Shown here in pieces: positions 34,740 through 43,860 of a DNA stretch of 64,000 bases; positions within the stretch are counted from its first letter, which is position 1, and every line of letters begins with the position of its first letter. The notes under the pieces were generated by a model, which saw only the letters and a list, made by a program, of their open reading frames with translations, was not told the origin of the DNA and searched no databases. The stretch comes from Marivita sp046591575. Lineage in GTDB: Bacteria; Pseudomonadota; Alphaproteobacteria; Rhodobacterales; Rhodobacteraceae. Location: assembly GCF_046591575.1 (NCBI RefSeq), contig NZ_JBIQWA010000008.1, positions 124,001 to 188,000 of the forward strand. The letters run 5' to 3'. Both the position numbers and the translations under genes were made by a program.

Positions 34740-35051
34740 ATGTCAACTGAAGGCTATATGGCCATTACCGGCAATTCCCGAACGTCCACCCCCGCTGTTT
34801 CCACAAACGCGAATTTTAGCGAACGCGACGGGTTCGACCTGATCTGGCGACAGGAATACCTGCAGACCCAGATCGCCAATATCGAGGAAGACATCCGCCT
34901 GATCGAACAGAACGCCAACCTGTCGGATACCGAAAAGATGTATTCCATGCAGATGGCGATGAACACCTGGTCGGCGGTGACCAACTTGCGCACCAACATC
35001 ATGAAATCGGTGTCGGACACGTTGAAAACCATCGTCCGTAACGTCGCATAA
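34740..35051 (+). CDS. sctF: Needle subunit SctF (YscF-like)
   Basis: A 103-residue needle-forming protein. The C-terminal half aligns by eye with YscF: MNTWSAVTNLRTNIMKSVSD corresponds to INKWSVIYNINSTIVRSMKD, followed by a TLKTIV/LMQGIL end. The N-terminus is Ser/Thr/Asn-rich as in a secreted protein, and there is no Sec signal. It is slightly longer than YscF (87). It lies between the YscE-like and YscG-like chaperone genes, which strongly supports the call. Confidence 0.85.
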   Translation: MSTEGYMAITGNSRTSTPAVSTNANFSERDGFDLIWRQEYLQTQIANIEEDIRLIEQNANLSDTEKMYSMQMAMNTWSAVTNLRTNIMKSVSDTLKTIVRNVA

Positions 35052-35066
35052 CACAAAGGCGGCGCA

Positions 35067-35534
35067 ATGAGCATGGACGGACCATCCGATGCGCTTGCGT
35101 CGCTTTCGCCGGACCCCGAACGGGGAGTGGCACTGCCCAGGGCCTCCACCCTGACCCAACGAGAGCGTGATTATTTCATGCTTTCTATCCTCGTGCGCGT
35201 CCAGCATTTGCGTTTCAAAGAAGCGCAGGTGCTGGTCGACGCGCTCGCCGAGATGGGCGAAGATGGCCCCGATACGGAATTTGCCCAAGCGGTGATTGCC
35301 TATCGCCAAGGCGATTTCGACACGGTTCAATCCGCGCTATCGCGTCTGGACCGGATTGATCCGGCGGATGTGACAGCGACCGAGCGTGGCGAAGATCGGG
35401 CGCGCATCCGTTCGTTCATGAAGGCCAAGGCGTGTTTCGCTTTAACCGGTGCGCTGGATGACGAGGCGCGGGCCAGTCTTGATTACTACATGCGTCGGCG
35501 GCCCGGAAAAAACGCGGACGGAGCAACGCAATGA
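35067..35534 (+). CDS. Needle chaperone, YscG-like TPR protein
   Basis: A 155-residue helical protein with TPR-like repeats (FMLSILVRVQHLRFKEAQVL, EFAQAVIAYRQGDFDTVQ, then KAKACFALTGALDDEARAS). YscG is a three-TPR protein of about 115 residues that holds the needle subunit with YscE. The gene follows sctF by 15 nt and overlaps the start of the next gene by 4 nt (ATGA). The extra length at the N-terminus is about 30 residues. Confidence 0.6.
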   Translation: MSMDGPSDALASLSPDPERGVALPRASTLTQRERDYFMLSILVRVQHLRFKEAQVLVDALAEMGEDGPDTEFAQAVIAYRQGDFDTVQSALSRLDRIDPADVTATERGEDRARIRSFMKAKACFALTGALDDEARASLDYYMRRRPGKNADGATQ

Positions 35535-36278
35535 AGCAGACGGTGCTCTTGTGGCTGCTGCTCGCAACTGTCCCGATGCCGGCGCTGGCGGACGGGCTTT
35601 CTGATCCGATTGTGACCCCGGCCCCATCTCCGAGTCCGCCAACTGATGCCTGCCTGGTGCGCAAATGGGTGCCGCCGGTCACCCGGCGTGTCACCGAAAC
35701 GGTGACGCGCCTATCCCGGCACAGTGAGCGAATATGTCCCGCCAATCACGCAGTCGCGCATTCGCCGCGTTCTCGTGCGCCCGGAGCGTGTGGAGTGGCG
35801 TGTGATCCCGGCACGGTTCGAGACACGGCGCGTGCGCGTTGTCGTCCAACCCGCGCGCAAAGTGGTGGAGAACATTCCAGCCTTAATCGAGGCGCGACCC
35901 GTTCAGGTGCTGGTTCGCCCCGCGCGCAATTATTACCGAATTGAGGTCCGCAACGGTCAGGAAGAACGTGTGCTGTGCCAGGAGGAGGCGGTTTATCGCA
36001 CGGAAACCCGCCGCGTTGTGGTGCAGCCGGCGCAGCAGATCGAAAGGGTCGAACCCGCCGTCACCCGTATTGAAACACGCAAGGTTCAGATCGCCCCCGA
36101 ACGGAGGGTACGCCAGGTCATCCCGGCGCTTTACAAGGACGTGGTTGACCGTGTGACAGTTCAAGACGGGCGAGTCCTTCATCGCCAGCGTCCCGGCCAC
36201 ACAGAGCAAGTCACCCGCGAGGTGGTCGTGACGCCCGGGCGGTATGTCTGGGTGAAACGCGATGGCGGATGCCGCTGA
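35531..36278 (+). pseudogene. Exported V/R/P repeat protein interrupted by a frameshift
   Basis: The first frame (from ATG 35531) encodes a Sec signal peptide (MKQTVLLWLLLATVPMPALA) and about 40 mature residues with DACLVRKWVPPVTRRV. Close to 35705-35712 the coherent protein moves to another frame, which continues AYPGTVSEYVPPITQSRIRR to a stop at 36278, giving about 248 residues in all. The second part has about six degenerate repeats of about 22 residues built on [ET]-R-x-V-x-V-x-P-A-R. Beyond the shift the first frame reads an Arg/Ser-rich nonsense tail to 35944. An internal GTG at 35724 could also start the second part. A sequence error would give the same picture. Confidence 0.55.
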
Positions 36279-36375
36279 TCGGACGACCCGCAACCCGGCA
36301 TTTTGACGGTGTGTTGCCTGCATAGGGCGAGTTGGCTGGGTTTTGAATTTTCAAGATTACTCAATCCGCGCCACT

Positions 36376-37284
36376 TCATCCGTGTCCGTAGCGTTTCGCA
36401 TCGTGATGTTTATGATCAGAACGCTCGAATTCCAGCGTGGAGTGGGTGATGCCGAAATGCTCCTCAAGACGGGCCTTGATCGCGATCTTTATGTCCTCAA
36501 TGTCAGTCCAACGTTCCTGATGGACAACGATATGGGCGTCGAGCGCAGCCGCATGTTCTTCCATCTGCCAGAAATGCGCATGATGAACCTCGCTCACGCC
36601 ATTCACCTTTTCAACGGCGGCGATCACCGCCTCGGTGTCGATCCCCGGCGGGCTTCCAAGCATCAGAATGCGGATCGGGCCACCGATCTCGGTCAAGGCC
36701 AGCCACAAAATATAGACTGCGATCCCTATGGTGATTGCGGGATCAATCCAGTGCAGATCGTAAAGCAATATTAGGGTTCCCCCGATGATGACCGCCACAG
36801 AGGCCAGCGCGTCTGACAGATTGTGTAAAAAGAGCGCGCGGATGTTGATGCTGTCTTTCTGCATCGACCAGGTCAGCGCAGCAGTCAAAGCATCGACAAA
36901 CAAAGCAATGCAGCCCAGGATCACAACAGTCCATCCGGCAACTTCTGGCGGGTCGATCCAGCGCATCGCACCTTCGTAGATCAGATAAAACCCGATCAGG
37001 ATCAGCGATGTGTAGTTGATGAGCGCAGCCACGATCTCGACGCGTCCATAACCGAATGTCATTTTTTCATCGGCAGAGCGCCGGGCGATTTTGCGCGCGC
37101 CATAGGCAATCACCAATGACGCCATGTCCGAAAAATTGTGAATCGCATCAGCGATAAGCGCAAGACTGCCTGACAGGATGCCGCCGATGATTTGAGCAAC
37201 AGTCAGTAACCCGTTGGCCCAGATGGCGATAGCGACGCGTTTGTCTCCTGAGTTTGGGTCGATATGACCATGATCATGGGGCAC
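36376..37284 (-). CDS. Cation diffusion facilitator (ZitB/CzcD-like)
   Basis: A 302-residue CDF-family divalent cation/proton antiporter of the inner membrane, probably exporting zinc. Six membrane helices are visible. The metal-binding HxxxD pairs are IADAIHNFSDMASL (helix 2) and FLHNLSDALASVAV (helix 5). A His-rich start (MPHDHGHIDPN), a His-rich tail (KHHDAKRYGHG) and a C-terminal cytoplasmic domain (about residues 205-285) are present. It is divergent from the hlyD-type gene. Confidence 0.9.
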   Translation of the reverse strand: MPHDHGHIDPNSGDKRVAIAIWANGLLTVAQIIGGILSGSLALIADAIHNFSDMASLVIAYGARKIARRSADEKMTFGYGRVEIVAALINYTSLILIGFYLIYEGAMRWIDPPEVAGWTVVILGCIALFVDALTAALTWSMQKDSINIRALFLHNLSDALASVAVIIGGTLILLYDLHWIDPAITIGIAVYILWLALTEIGGPIRILMLGSPPGIDTEAVIAAVEKVNGVSEVHHAHFWQMEEHAAALDAHIVVHQERWTDIEDIKIAIKARLEEHFGITHSTLEFERSDHKHHDAKRYGHG

Positions 37285-37467
37285 GCGGTTTCTCCTGTTC
37301 GCGACACGCGGTTGGGTCTTCAGCGCCGTGCATAGGCCAAAGCGATGCCTGCGGTCTGTGAATATGCAAACCGTTATTCCAGTTCAAAACTGCACTCCCA
37401 TTAACCTGTGTCAAATCCAGACGGTCATCGAGAGCTTAGAACCAGATGAGGTTAGCGGAGTGACGAC

Positions 37468-38478
37468 ATGACGAAAAAGCGCAAACTGTTTGGTTGGATC
37501 GGTGCCGCTGTCATAGCTGTTGCGGGTGGTGTCGGCTATTTCTATTGGCAGGCGCAACAGAATGACGGTCCGCTGAATTTTGCCGAGGGCAACGGCCGCA
37601 TCGAAGCCAATCTGGTTGATGTGGCGACCGAGATCACGGGCCGTGTTCTGCAAGTTCAGGTGCAGGAGGGCGATCTGGTCGAGACGGGCGACATTCTGGC
37701 CCGCATCAAGACAGACACGCTAGAGGCGCAACTGGCGCGCGCCGAAGCAGATGTGGCCAGCGCCGAGTCGCAGGCGACACAGGCGGAGGCGATGATCGAT
37801 CAGCGCCAGGCCGATCTGACATTCGCGGAAAAAGAGCTGACCCGTGCGCAGCAGCTGTTTGATCGTGGATTTGGCACCGAAGAAGAGGTGGATCGCCGCA
37901 GATCGGAACGGGATGTGGCGAGCGCCGGGCTGGCGGCAGCGCAGGCGAGTTTGGCTGCAGCAGAACGGCAGGCCGACGCGGCGCGCGCGCAAAGTCGGGA
38001 AATCACCACCCAGATCGAGGATGCAGAGATCGAAGCGCCGGTCACGGGCCGGGTTCTTTACCGGTTGGCAGAGCCGGGCGAGGTGTTGGCCTCTGGCGCG
38101 CGCATCGTGACGCTGGTGGATCTGTCGCGGATCTATATGGAGATTTACCTGCCCACTGCACAGGCGGCCCGTGTGGCCATCGGGGCCGAGGCGCGTATCG
38201 CGCTTGACGGGATTGATCTGGTGGTCCCCGCACAGGTGACATTTGTCTCGCCAGAGGCGCAATTCACGCCCGAACATGTGGAAACACAGGACGTGCGTGC
38301 CGATTTGATGTTTCGCGTGCGTTTGCGTGTACCGCAGGACCTGATCGAGCGGAATATTGACTATGTCAAAACGGGCATGCGCGGCGTTGGTCATATCCGG
38401 TTGGCAGGCTCTGAGGATGTGGCGTGGCCCGACAACCTGACCCTGAGTGACGCGGCACCTTTGGCGCGCGGGAACTAG
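37468..38478 (+). CDS. HlyD/YhiI-type membrane fusion protein
   Basis: A 336-residue periplasmic adaptor: an N-terminal membrane anchor at about residues 9-27, a biotinyl-lipoyl-like half-motif around GRIEANLVDVATEITGRVLQ, a coiled-coil hairpin (about 80-185), the second lipoyl half (EAPVTGRVLYRLAEPGEVLA), and a beta-barrel end. It matches YhiI-type adaptors that partner the RbbA/YhhJ permeases. The next gene starts 2 nt after its stop, so the three form one operon. Confidence 0.9.
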   Translation: MTKKRKLFGWIGAAVIAVAGGVGYFYWQAQQNDGPLNFAEGNGRIEANLVDVATEITGRVLQVQVQEGDLVETGDILARIKTDTLEAQLARAEADVASAESQATQAEAMIDQRQADLTFAEKELTRAQQLFDRGFGTEEEVDRRRSERDVASAGLAAAQASLAAAERQADAARAQSREITTQIEDAEIEAPVTGRVLYRLAEPGEVLASGARIVTLVDLSRIYMEIYLPTAQAARVAIGAEARIALDGIDLVVPAQVTFVSPEAQFTPEHVETQDVRADLMFRVRLRVPQDLIERNIDYVKTGMRGVGHIRLAGSEDVAWPDNLTLSDAAPLARGN

Positions 38479-38480
38479 GC

Positions 38481-41216
38481 ATGTCGGAAAGTGAAAGCCC
38501 TGTCGTCACGGTCCGCAACCTGTGCCACAGCTATGGCGAGACGGTTGCGGTTGACGATATATCCTTAAAGCTTGCACCCGGTCGGCTTGTCGGCCTGTTC
38601 GGGCCGGATGGCGTGGGCAAATCCACACTGATGGGGCTTATTGCCGGCGCGCGCAAGATGCAGCAGGGCGAGATCGAGGTGCTGGGCGGACCGATGCGAA
38701 AGGCCGCGCACCGCAACGCTGTTTTTCCGCGCATCGCCTATATGCCACAGGGTCTGGGCCAGAACCTCTATATGTCGCTGAGCGTGCGCGAAAACCTTGA
38801 GTTTTTCGGGCGGCTTTTCGGGCAAAGCGCGTCCGAGCGCGACGCGCGGATCGACCGTTTGCTGAAAGCCACACGTCTGGACCCGTTTGCGGACCGCATC
38901 GCGGGCAAGCTGTCGGGGGGCATGAAGCAGAAGCTGGGTCTGTGCTGTGCGCTGATCCATGATCCTGATCTGTTGATCCTGGACGAGCCGACCACCGGTG
39001 TCGATCCGCTCTCGCGGCGGCAATTCTGGGGGCTGATCAACGATATCCGCGAGTCCCGCTCGGACATGAGCGTTCTGGTCTCGACCGCCTATATGGACGA
39101 GGCCGAGGATTTTGATCATCTGCATGCGATGCACGCCGGGCGCATCCTGTCCAGTGGCAGCGCCGAGGAGCTGCGCGAAGAGACTGACACGAACACGCTG
39201 GAGGCGGCGTTTACCGCGCTTCTGCCTGAAGACGAACGGGGTGAAGAGGTCGATCTGGAGATACCACCGCTTGAAGACAACAAGCGCGACATTGCGATCG
39301 AGGCCAGCGGCCTGACCCGCCGGTTTGGCGATTTCACCGCTGTGGATGATGTCAGCTTCAAGATCGAGCAGGGCGAGATCTTTGGCTTCATCGGCTCGAA
39401 CGGGTCGGGCAAGACAACGACGATGAAGATGCTGACCGGACTGTTGCCCGCATCCGAGGGGTCGGTTTCTTTGTTTGGCCATAAAGTAGACGCCAGCGAT
39501 ATCAAAACCCGGCAGCGGGTGGGCTATATGACCCAATCGTTTTCGCTCTATTCCGAACTCAGCCCGCGCCAGAACCTGCGGCTGCATGCGCGGCTGTTTC
39601 GTCTGGACCCGGGTGAAATCGAAGACCGGATCGACGATTTGCTGGATCAGTTCGGGCTGACTTCCCACGCCGCTGACCCAGCCGGAGAGCTGCCGCTTGG
39701 CCTGCGCCAGCGGTTATCGCTGGCCGCCGCGATTATTCACAGTCCCGAACTATTGATCCTGGACGAGCCGACATCGGGGGTGGACCCGGCCGGGCGCGAT
39801 GCGTTCTGGCAAATCCTGTCAGACCTGTCACGCGAGGACGGTGTGACGATCTTCATTTCGACCCATTTCATGAATGAAGCCGCCCTGTGTGATCGCATAT
39901 CACTGATGCACAAAGGCCAGGTTCTGGAGGTGGGAACGCCGTCCGACATTGCGGATGACAAGGGCAACGGTGATCTAGAGGAAGCCTTCATCGCCCATAT
40001 CAAAGCCGCCGATGAGGACGCCGCCGCAGAAGGGTCTGGTGCCGATCTAAACGACGATGAGACAGAGCAAGAGCGCAGCACGGCGGGCGGGGCCTTCCTG
40101 CGCCGCTTGCTGGCCTATACGCGCCGCGAGACCTTCGAGGTGATGCGCGATCCGATCAGGCTCACCTTTGCCTTTGGCGGCAGTATTATTTTGATGTTCC
40201 TGTTCGCCTACGGGATTTCCATGGATGTGGAGGATATGGCGTTTGCCGTTTTCGATCAGGATCGTTCGCCCGAAAGCCGTGCCTATCTGGAGACCTATCG
40301 GGGTTCACAGTATTTCGAGGAGATGCCGCCGGTGGACAGCCGCGAGGCGTTGGTGAACCGGCTGCGATCCGGCGACGCCACGCTGATCCTTGATATTCCG
40401 CAAGGCTTTGGAAAGGCCCTCCGCGAAGGGCGCGCGGCAGATGTGTCGGCCTGGATCGACGGGGCCAACACGCAACGCGCCTCGACCATCGAGGGCTATG
40501 TGCAGGGTGGGCATTCGAACTATCTGGCCGCCCAGGCCGAAACAGCGCGGAGCACCGCACCGACCGATCAGGGGCTCAGCATTCAGACGCGGTTTCGCTA
40601 CAATCCGACAGTTGACAGCATCTACGCCATCGCCCCGGCGGTTCCCGCTATTCTTCTGCTGATGTTTCCGGCGATCCTCATGGCGATCAGCGTGGCACGG
40701 GAGCGTGAAATCGGCACGATCACGAACTTTCACGTCACCCCGACAAGGCGGTTTGAATTTCTGGTGGGCAAGCAGTTGCCTTATATCGCAATCGGACTGA
40801 TCAACTTCGTGATCATGACAGTGATGGCCGTCTACCTGTTCGGCGTGCCCTTCAAAGGCAGCCTGCCGGTGCTGGCGGCGGGGGCGCTTGTCTATGTGAT
40901 GGCGTCCACAAGTTACGGAATGCTGGTCTCTGTTTTCACACGCACGCAGGTTGCAGCGGTCTTTGCAACAACGGTGATTTCGATGATGCCGACGGTGATC
41001 TTTTCGGGCATGTTGCAACCCGTTTCGACGTTGGAAGGAGGGGCATGGTTGATCGGGACCGCCTGGCCCACGCATTACTACATGCACATGAGCGTCGGCA
41101 CTTTCACCAAGGGGCTTGGGCTGAGCTCTGTTGGCACAGATATCGCCTGGATCGCGCTTTTCATTCCCGTCTTTCTGATCCCGGCGCTGCTGCTGCTCAA
41201 GAAACAGGCGCAATAA
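38481..41216 (+). CDS. RbbA-type ABC exporter: two ATPases fused to a permease
   Basis: A 911-residue protein with three parts. The first ATPase (about 8-235) has Walker A GPDGVGKST at 41-49, signature LSGGMKQKL and Walker B LLILDEPTTGVDPLS. The second (about 270-500) has GSNGSGKTT and LILDEPTSGVDPA, but its signature is degenerate (LPLGLRQRL). An ABC-2 permease domain fills residues about 535-910. The family includes E. coli RbbA/YhiH. With the HlyD-type protein and the following permease it should form a drug or lipid-like exporter. Confidence 0.9.
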   Translation: MSESESPVVTVRNLCHSYGETVAVDDISLKLAPGRLVGLFGPDGVGKSTLMGLIAGARKMQQGEIEVLGGPMRKAAHRNAVFPRIAYMPQGLGQNLYMSLSVRENLEFFGRLFGQSASERDARIDRLLKATRLDPFADRIAGKLSGGMKQKLGLCCALIHDPDLLILDEPTTGVDPLSRRQFWGLINDIRESRSDMSVLVSTAYMDEAEDFDHLHAMHAGRILSSGSAEELREETDTNTLEAAFTALLPEDERGEEVDLEIPPLEDNKRDIAIEASGLTRRFGDFTAVDDVSFKIEQGEIFGFIGSNGSGKTTTMKMLTGLLPASEGSVSLFGHKVDASDIKTRQRVGYMTQSFSLYSELSPRQNLRLHARLFRLDPGEIEDRIDDLLDQFGLTSHAADPAGELPLGLRQRLSLAAAIIHSPELLILDEPTSGVDPAGRDAFWQILSDLSREDGVTIFISTHFMNEAALCDRISLMHKGQVLEVGTPSDIADDKGNGDLEEAFIAHIKAADEDAAAEGSGADLNDDETEQERSTAGGAFLRRLLAYTRRETFEVMRDPIRLTFAFGGSIILMFLFAYGISMDVEDMAFAVFDQDRSPESRAYLETYRGSQYFEEMPPVDSREALVNRLRSGDATLILDIPQGFGKALREGRAADVSAWIDGANTQRASTIEGYVQGGHSNYLAAQAETARSTAPTDQGLSIQTRFRYNPTVDSIYAIAPAVPAILLLMFPAILMAISVAREREIGTITNFHVTPTRRFEFLVGKQLPYIAIGLINFVIMTVMAVYLFGVPFKGSLPVLAAGALVYVMASTSYGMLVSVFTRTQVAAVFATTVISMMPTVIFSGMLQPVSTLEGGAWLIGTAWPTHYYMHMSVGTFTKGLGLSSVGTDIAWIALFIPVFLIPALLLLKKQAQ

Positions 41217-41218
41217 CG

Positions 41219-42346
41219 ATGAGACGGATTTTAGGGAATATCGTCTGGCTGAGCCGCAAGGAACTGTTCAGTGTCTTGCGCGACTGGCTGCTGTTGGTGC
41301 TGGTGGCCTATGCCTTTGGTCCAGGCATCTATGTCCAATCCCAATCGGCGGGCAGCACGGTCAGCAATGCCAGCGTGGCCTTTGTGGACAATGATCGGTC
41401 CCAATTGTCGCGCGCCATGCATGAGGCGCTTTATGATCCGTGGTTTCAGACCCCGGAAAACATTGACGCCGGGCGCATCGACACCGCAATGGATTCAGAT
41501 CTTTATACATTTGTCATTGTGCTTCCCAATAATATGGCGTCGGATTTGCGCAAAGGTCGGCAAGTGACGATCCAGTTGAACGTGGATGCCACCGACGTGA
41601 TGCAGGCGACGGTGGGCGCAAATTACATCCGCTCGATCCTCATGTCCGAGGCCCGCGATTTCGTCAGCCCCGGGATCAGCCCCGATCTGAGCGTCGATCT
41701 GGTGTTGCGCCGGGCCTTCAACCCCAACGGCAATGGCACCTGGTTCGAGGCGATTTCGGCTCTGCTGAACTGGCTGACCATCCTGACCGTTATCCTGACC
41801 GGTGCCGCCCTGATCCGCGAGCGCGAGCACGGTACGATCGGTCACCTGCTGGTGATGCCCGTGACCCCGTTCGAGATCGCGATGTCCAAGGTGCTGGCCA
41901 ATGCGGCGATTGTGTTTGTGGCCTTCACCGCCTCGCTGGTGTTCGTTGTGCAGGGGCTTCTGGACGTGCCGGTAGCCGGGTCCGTGCCGCTGTTTCTGGC
42001 GGGCACCTTCGTCTACCTGTTCGCGGCTGCAGCGGTGGGCATCCTGCTGGGGACGGCCGCGCGCTCCATGGCGCAATTCGCCCTGCTGATGATCATCACC
42101 ATCCTGCCCATGATGATCCTGTCAGGAGGCATGAGCCCGGTCGAAAGCCAGCCGCAATGGCTCCAATACGTGACCTGGTTCCTGCCCTCGCGCCACTACA
42201 TGAGCTTTTCCGAAGCAGTGGTCTATCGCGGGGCCGGGCTTGATATCGTCTGGCCGGAATTCGTGTTGGTCACCACACTGGGCCTGGCCTTCTTTGTGAT
42301 GTCACTCACCCTGTTTCGGCGCGCCATCTCCGGTGCGGGGCCATAG
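41219..42346 (+). CDS. ABC-2 permease (YhhJ-like)
   Basis: A 375-residue inner membrane permease with one N-terminal helix (about residues 21-40), a large periplasmic domain (about 45-175) and five C-terminal helices, including the ABC-2 motif LIREREHGTIGHLLVMPVTP. It starts 2 nt after the fused ABC protein, and together they give the two permease halves of a YhiI-RbbA-YhhJ-type exporter. Substrate unknown. Confidence 0.9.
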   Translation: MRRILGNIVWLSRKELFSVLRDWLLLVLVAYAFGPGIYVQSQSAGSTVSNASVAFVDNDRSQLSRAMHEALYDPWFQTPENIDAGRIDTAMDSDLYTFVIVLPNNMASDLRKGRQVTIQLNVDATDVMQATVGANYIRSILMSEARDFVSPGISPDLSVDLVLRRAFNPNGNGTWFEAISALLNWLTILTVILTGAALIREREHGTIGHLLVMPVTPFEIAMSKVLANAAIVFVAFTASLVFVVQGLLDVPVAGSVPLFLAGTFVYLFAAAAVGILLGTAARSMAQFALLMIITILPMMILSGGMSPVESQPQWLQYVTWFLPSRHYMSFSEAVVYRGAGLDIVWPEFVLVTTLGLAFFVMSLTLFRRAISGAGP

Positions 42347-42385
42347 CGGTTCGCGTGAATGTGCACCTGCCGAGTGGCCGACCGG

Positions 42386-42541
42386 TCACTTTTTTCCGGA
42401 GGATGTTGCCAGATCATAAGCCGCCAGGCCAAGCGTTAGCAGGGCGACCGCGATCAGGTCCGGGCTGGGCACCTTGACGACAAGGATACCAATAAACCCC
42501 GCCAGAACGGCAAAGGCAATCACGGCCATGGTGCGATTCAT
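42386..42541 (-). CDS. 51-residue membrane protein linked to the TRAP/amidase operon
   Basis: A 51-residue protein with two hydrophobic segments, MAVIAFAVLAGFIGILVV and DLIAVALLTLGLAAYDLA, and a Lys-Lys end. AGGAGG stands 8 nt before the ATG, inside the end of the amidase gene, and ATGA overlaps the amidase stop. That makes it a real translated gene rather than a chance reading frame. It is the last gene of the dctP-dctQ-dctM-amidase unit. A helper of the transporter is possible; no family is recognised. Confidence 0.68.
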   Translation of the reverse strand: MNRTMAVIAFAVLAGFIGILVVKVPSPDLIAVALLTLGLAAYDLATSSGKK

Positions 42542-43860
42542 TCCGAGCCTCCTGCTGTGTCAATCCAATCGTAGAGCCATTGGGCGGTACGAAGCAAGCG
42601 GGCATCTCCGCCCCTTGGACCGACAAGTTGTGCGCCAAGCGGCAATCCACCCGCATCCATGATTGGGACGGTGACAGCAGGTGTGCGGCACAGCGTCCAA
42701 AGGCCATTGAAGATGGCATCGCCTGTGGTTTCAATCCCCGGAGCAGGTCCAAGAGCGGCAGGGCAGAGGATCGCGTCGCAGCGCGAAAACACCTCGTCCA
42801 GTGCGGAATTAAGCACATCAGGCCAGTCAAGCGCTGCGATGTAGTCGCGCGCCAACACCTTGTTGCCCTCTTTAAGCGCCATTTGCACGGCGTCGCCAAC
42901 ACCGTCGCGCCCATTATAGCGGTGATAGCAGCGTGCCATTTCCGCGATGTTGATGCGGTAGCGGATATCGGCGGCCTCGTCGAACAGCGCAGGCAGGGTG
43001 AATTCAAAGGCTTGTTCGCCCAACGCCTCGGTCAGCTCGGCCAGGGCATCTTTCGTTTCAGGCGCGGCGCGGTCCCAGGCGGGTGGTTGCAATACGGCGA
43101 AAACCGGCGGCAGCGGCGCGCCGGCATCAACGGTTTTCAGCAAGTGCGGCGGCGGCATCGGCACGCCCGCGCGTTCGTGCGCAAAGAGCGTGTCGCATAA
43201 AAGCGCCGCCTCGCGCGGGGTGGTTGAGAAGACGCCCACCGTGTCGAGGCTCGGCGATTGTGCCAGCACCCCGCGGCGCGATATCGCGTCGAAGGTCGGT
43301 TTGAAGCCGGTTACGCCGCAAAACGCGGCCGGGCGGATCACCGATCCACCGGTCTGCGTGCCCACGGCCAGCGGTGCCATTCCCGCTGCGACCGCCGCTG
43401 CCGACCCCGAAGAAGAGCCGCCGGGGGTGCAGTTGAGGTTATGCGGGTTGCGCGTCTTGCCTGGAGTCATGAAGGCAAGCTCGGCTGTTACGGTTTTCCC
43501 AAGAATAAGTGCACCAGCGGACCTGAGCTGTTTCACCAAGTCCGCATCTTCGGTCGGAACCCGCCCCGCATCGACAGAGGTGCCGTTTTCGGTCGGGATG
43601 CGGGCATTGTCGATCACGTCCTTAAGCGCCACCGGCAGCCCGTGCAGAGGACCGATGGGCCGCCCGGCGCTGCGTTGTTTGTCAAGCATCTGCGCCTGTC
43701 GTCGGACATAATCCGCATCGAACCAACAATAGGCACCGATCTTTTTGTCCGCCTCTTCAATCCGGGCGATCTGCGCCTCGGCCACATCGGCGGCCAGGAT
43801 TTCGCCTTTTGCGATCCGGTCCCGCAGGGTGACGGCATCTGCTACAGCCGTGTCACCCAT
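42538..43860 (-). CDS. Amidase signature family hydrolase
   Basis: A 440-residue hydrolase with the complete Ser-cisSer-Lys triad of the family: Lys80 in LPVALKDVID, Ser149 in TPGGSSSGSAAA and nucleophile Ser173 in TQTGGSVIR. Members cleave amide bonds (GatA, AtzE, urea amidolyase types). The start overlaps the dctM stop by 8 nt, so it probably acts on a compound brought in by the TRAP system, or on a product of it. The substrate cannot be read from sequence. Confidence 0.88.
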   Translation of the reverse strand: MGDTAVADAVTLRDRIAKGEILAADVAEAQIARIEEADKKIGAYCWFDADYVRRQAQMLDKQRSAGRPIGPLHGLPVALKDVIDNARIPTENGTSVDAGRVPTEDADLVKQLRSAGALILGKTVTAELAFMTPGKTRNPHNLNCTPGGSSSGSAAAVAAGMAPLAVGTQTGGSVIRPAAFCGVTGFKPTFDAISRRGVLAQSPSLDTVGVFSTTPREAALLCDTLFAHERAGVPMPPPHLLKTVDAGAPLPPVFAVLQPPAWDRAAPETKDALAELTEALGEQAFEFTLPALFDEAADIRYRINIAEMARCYHRYNGRDGVGDAVQMALKEGNKVLARDYIAALDWPDVLNSALDEVFSRCDAILCPAALGPAPGIETTGDAIFNGLWTLCRTPAVTVPIMDAGGLPLGAQLVGPRGGDARLLRTAQWLYDWIDTAGGSE

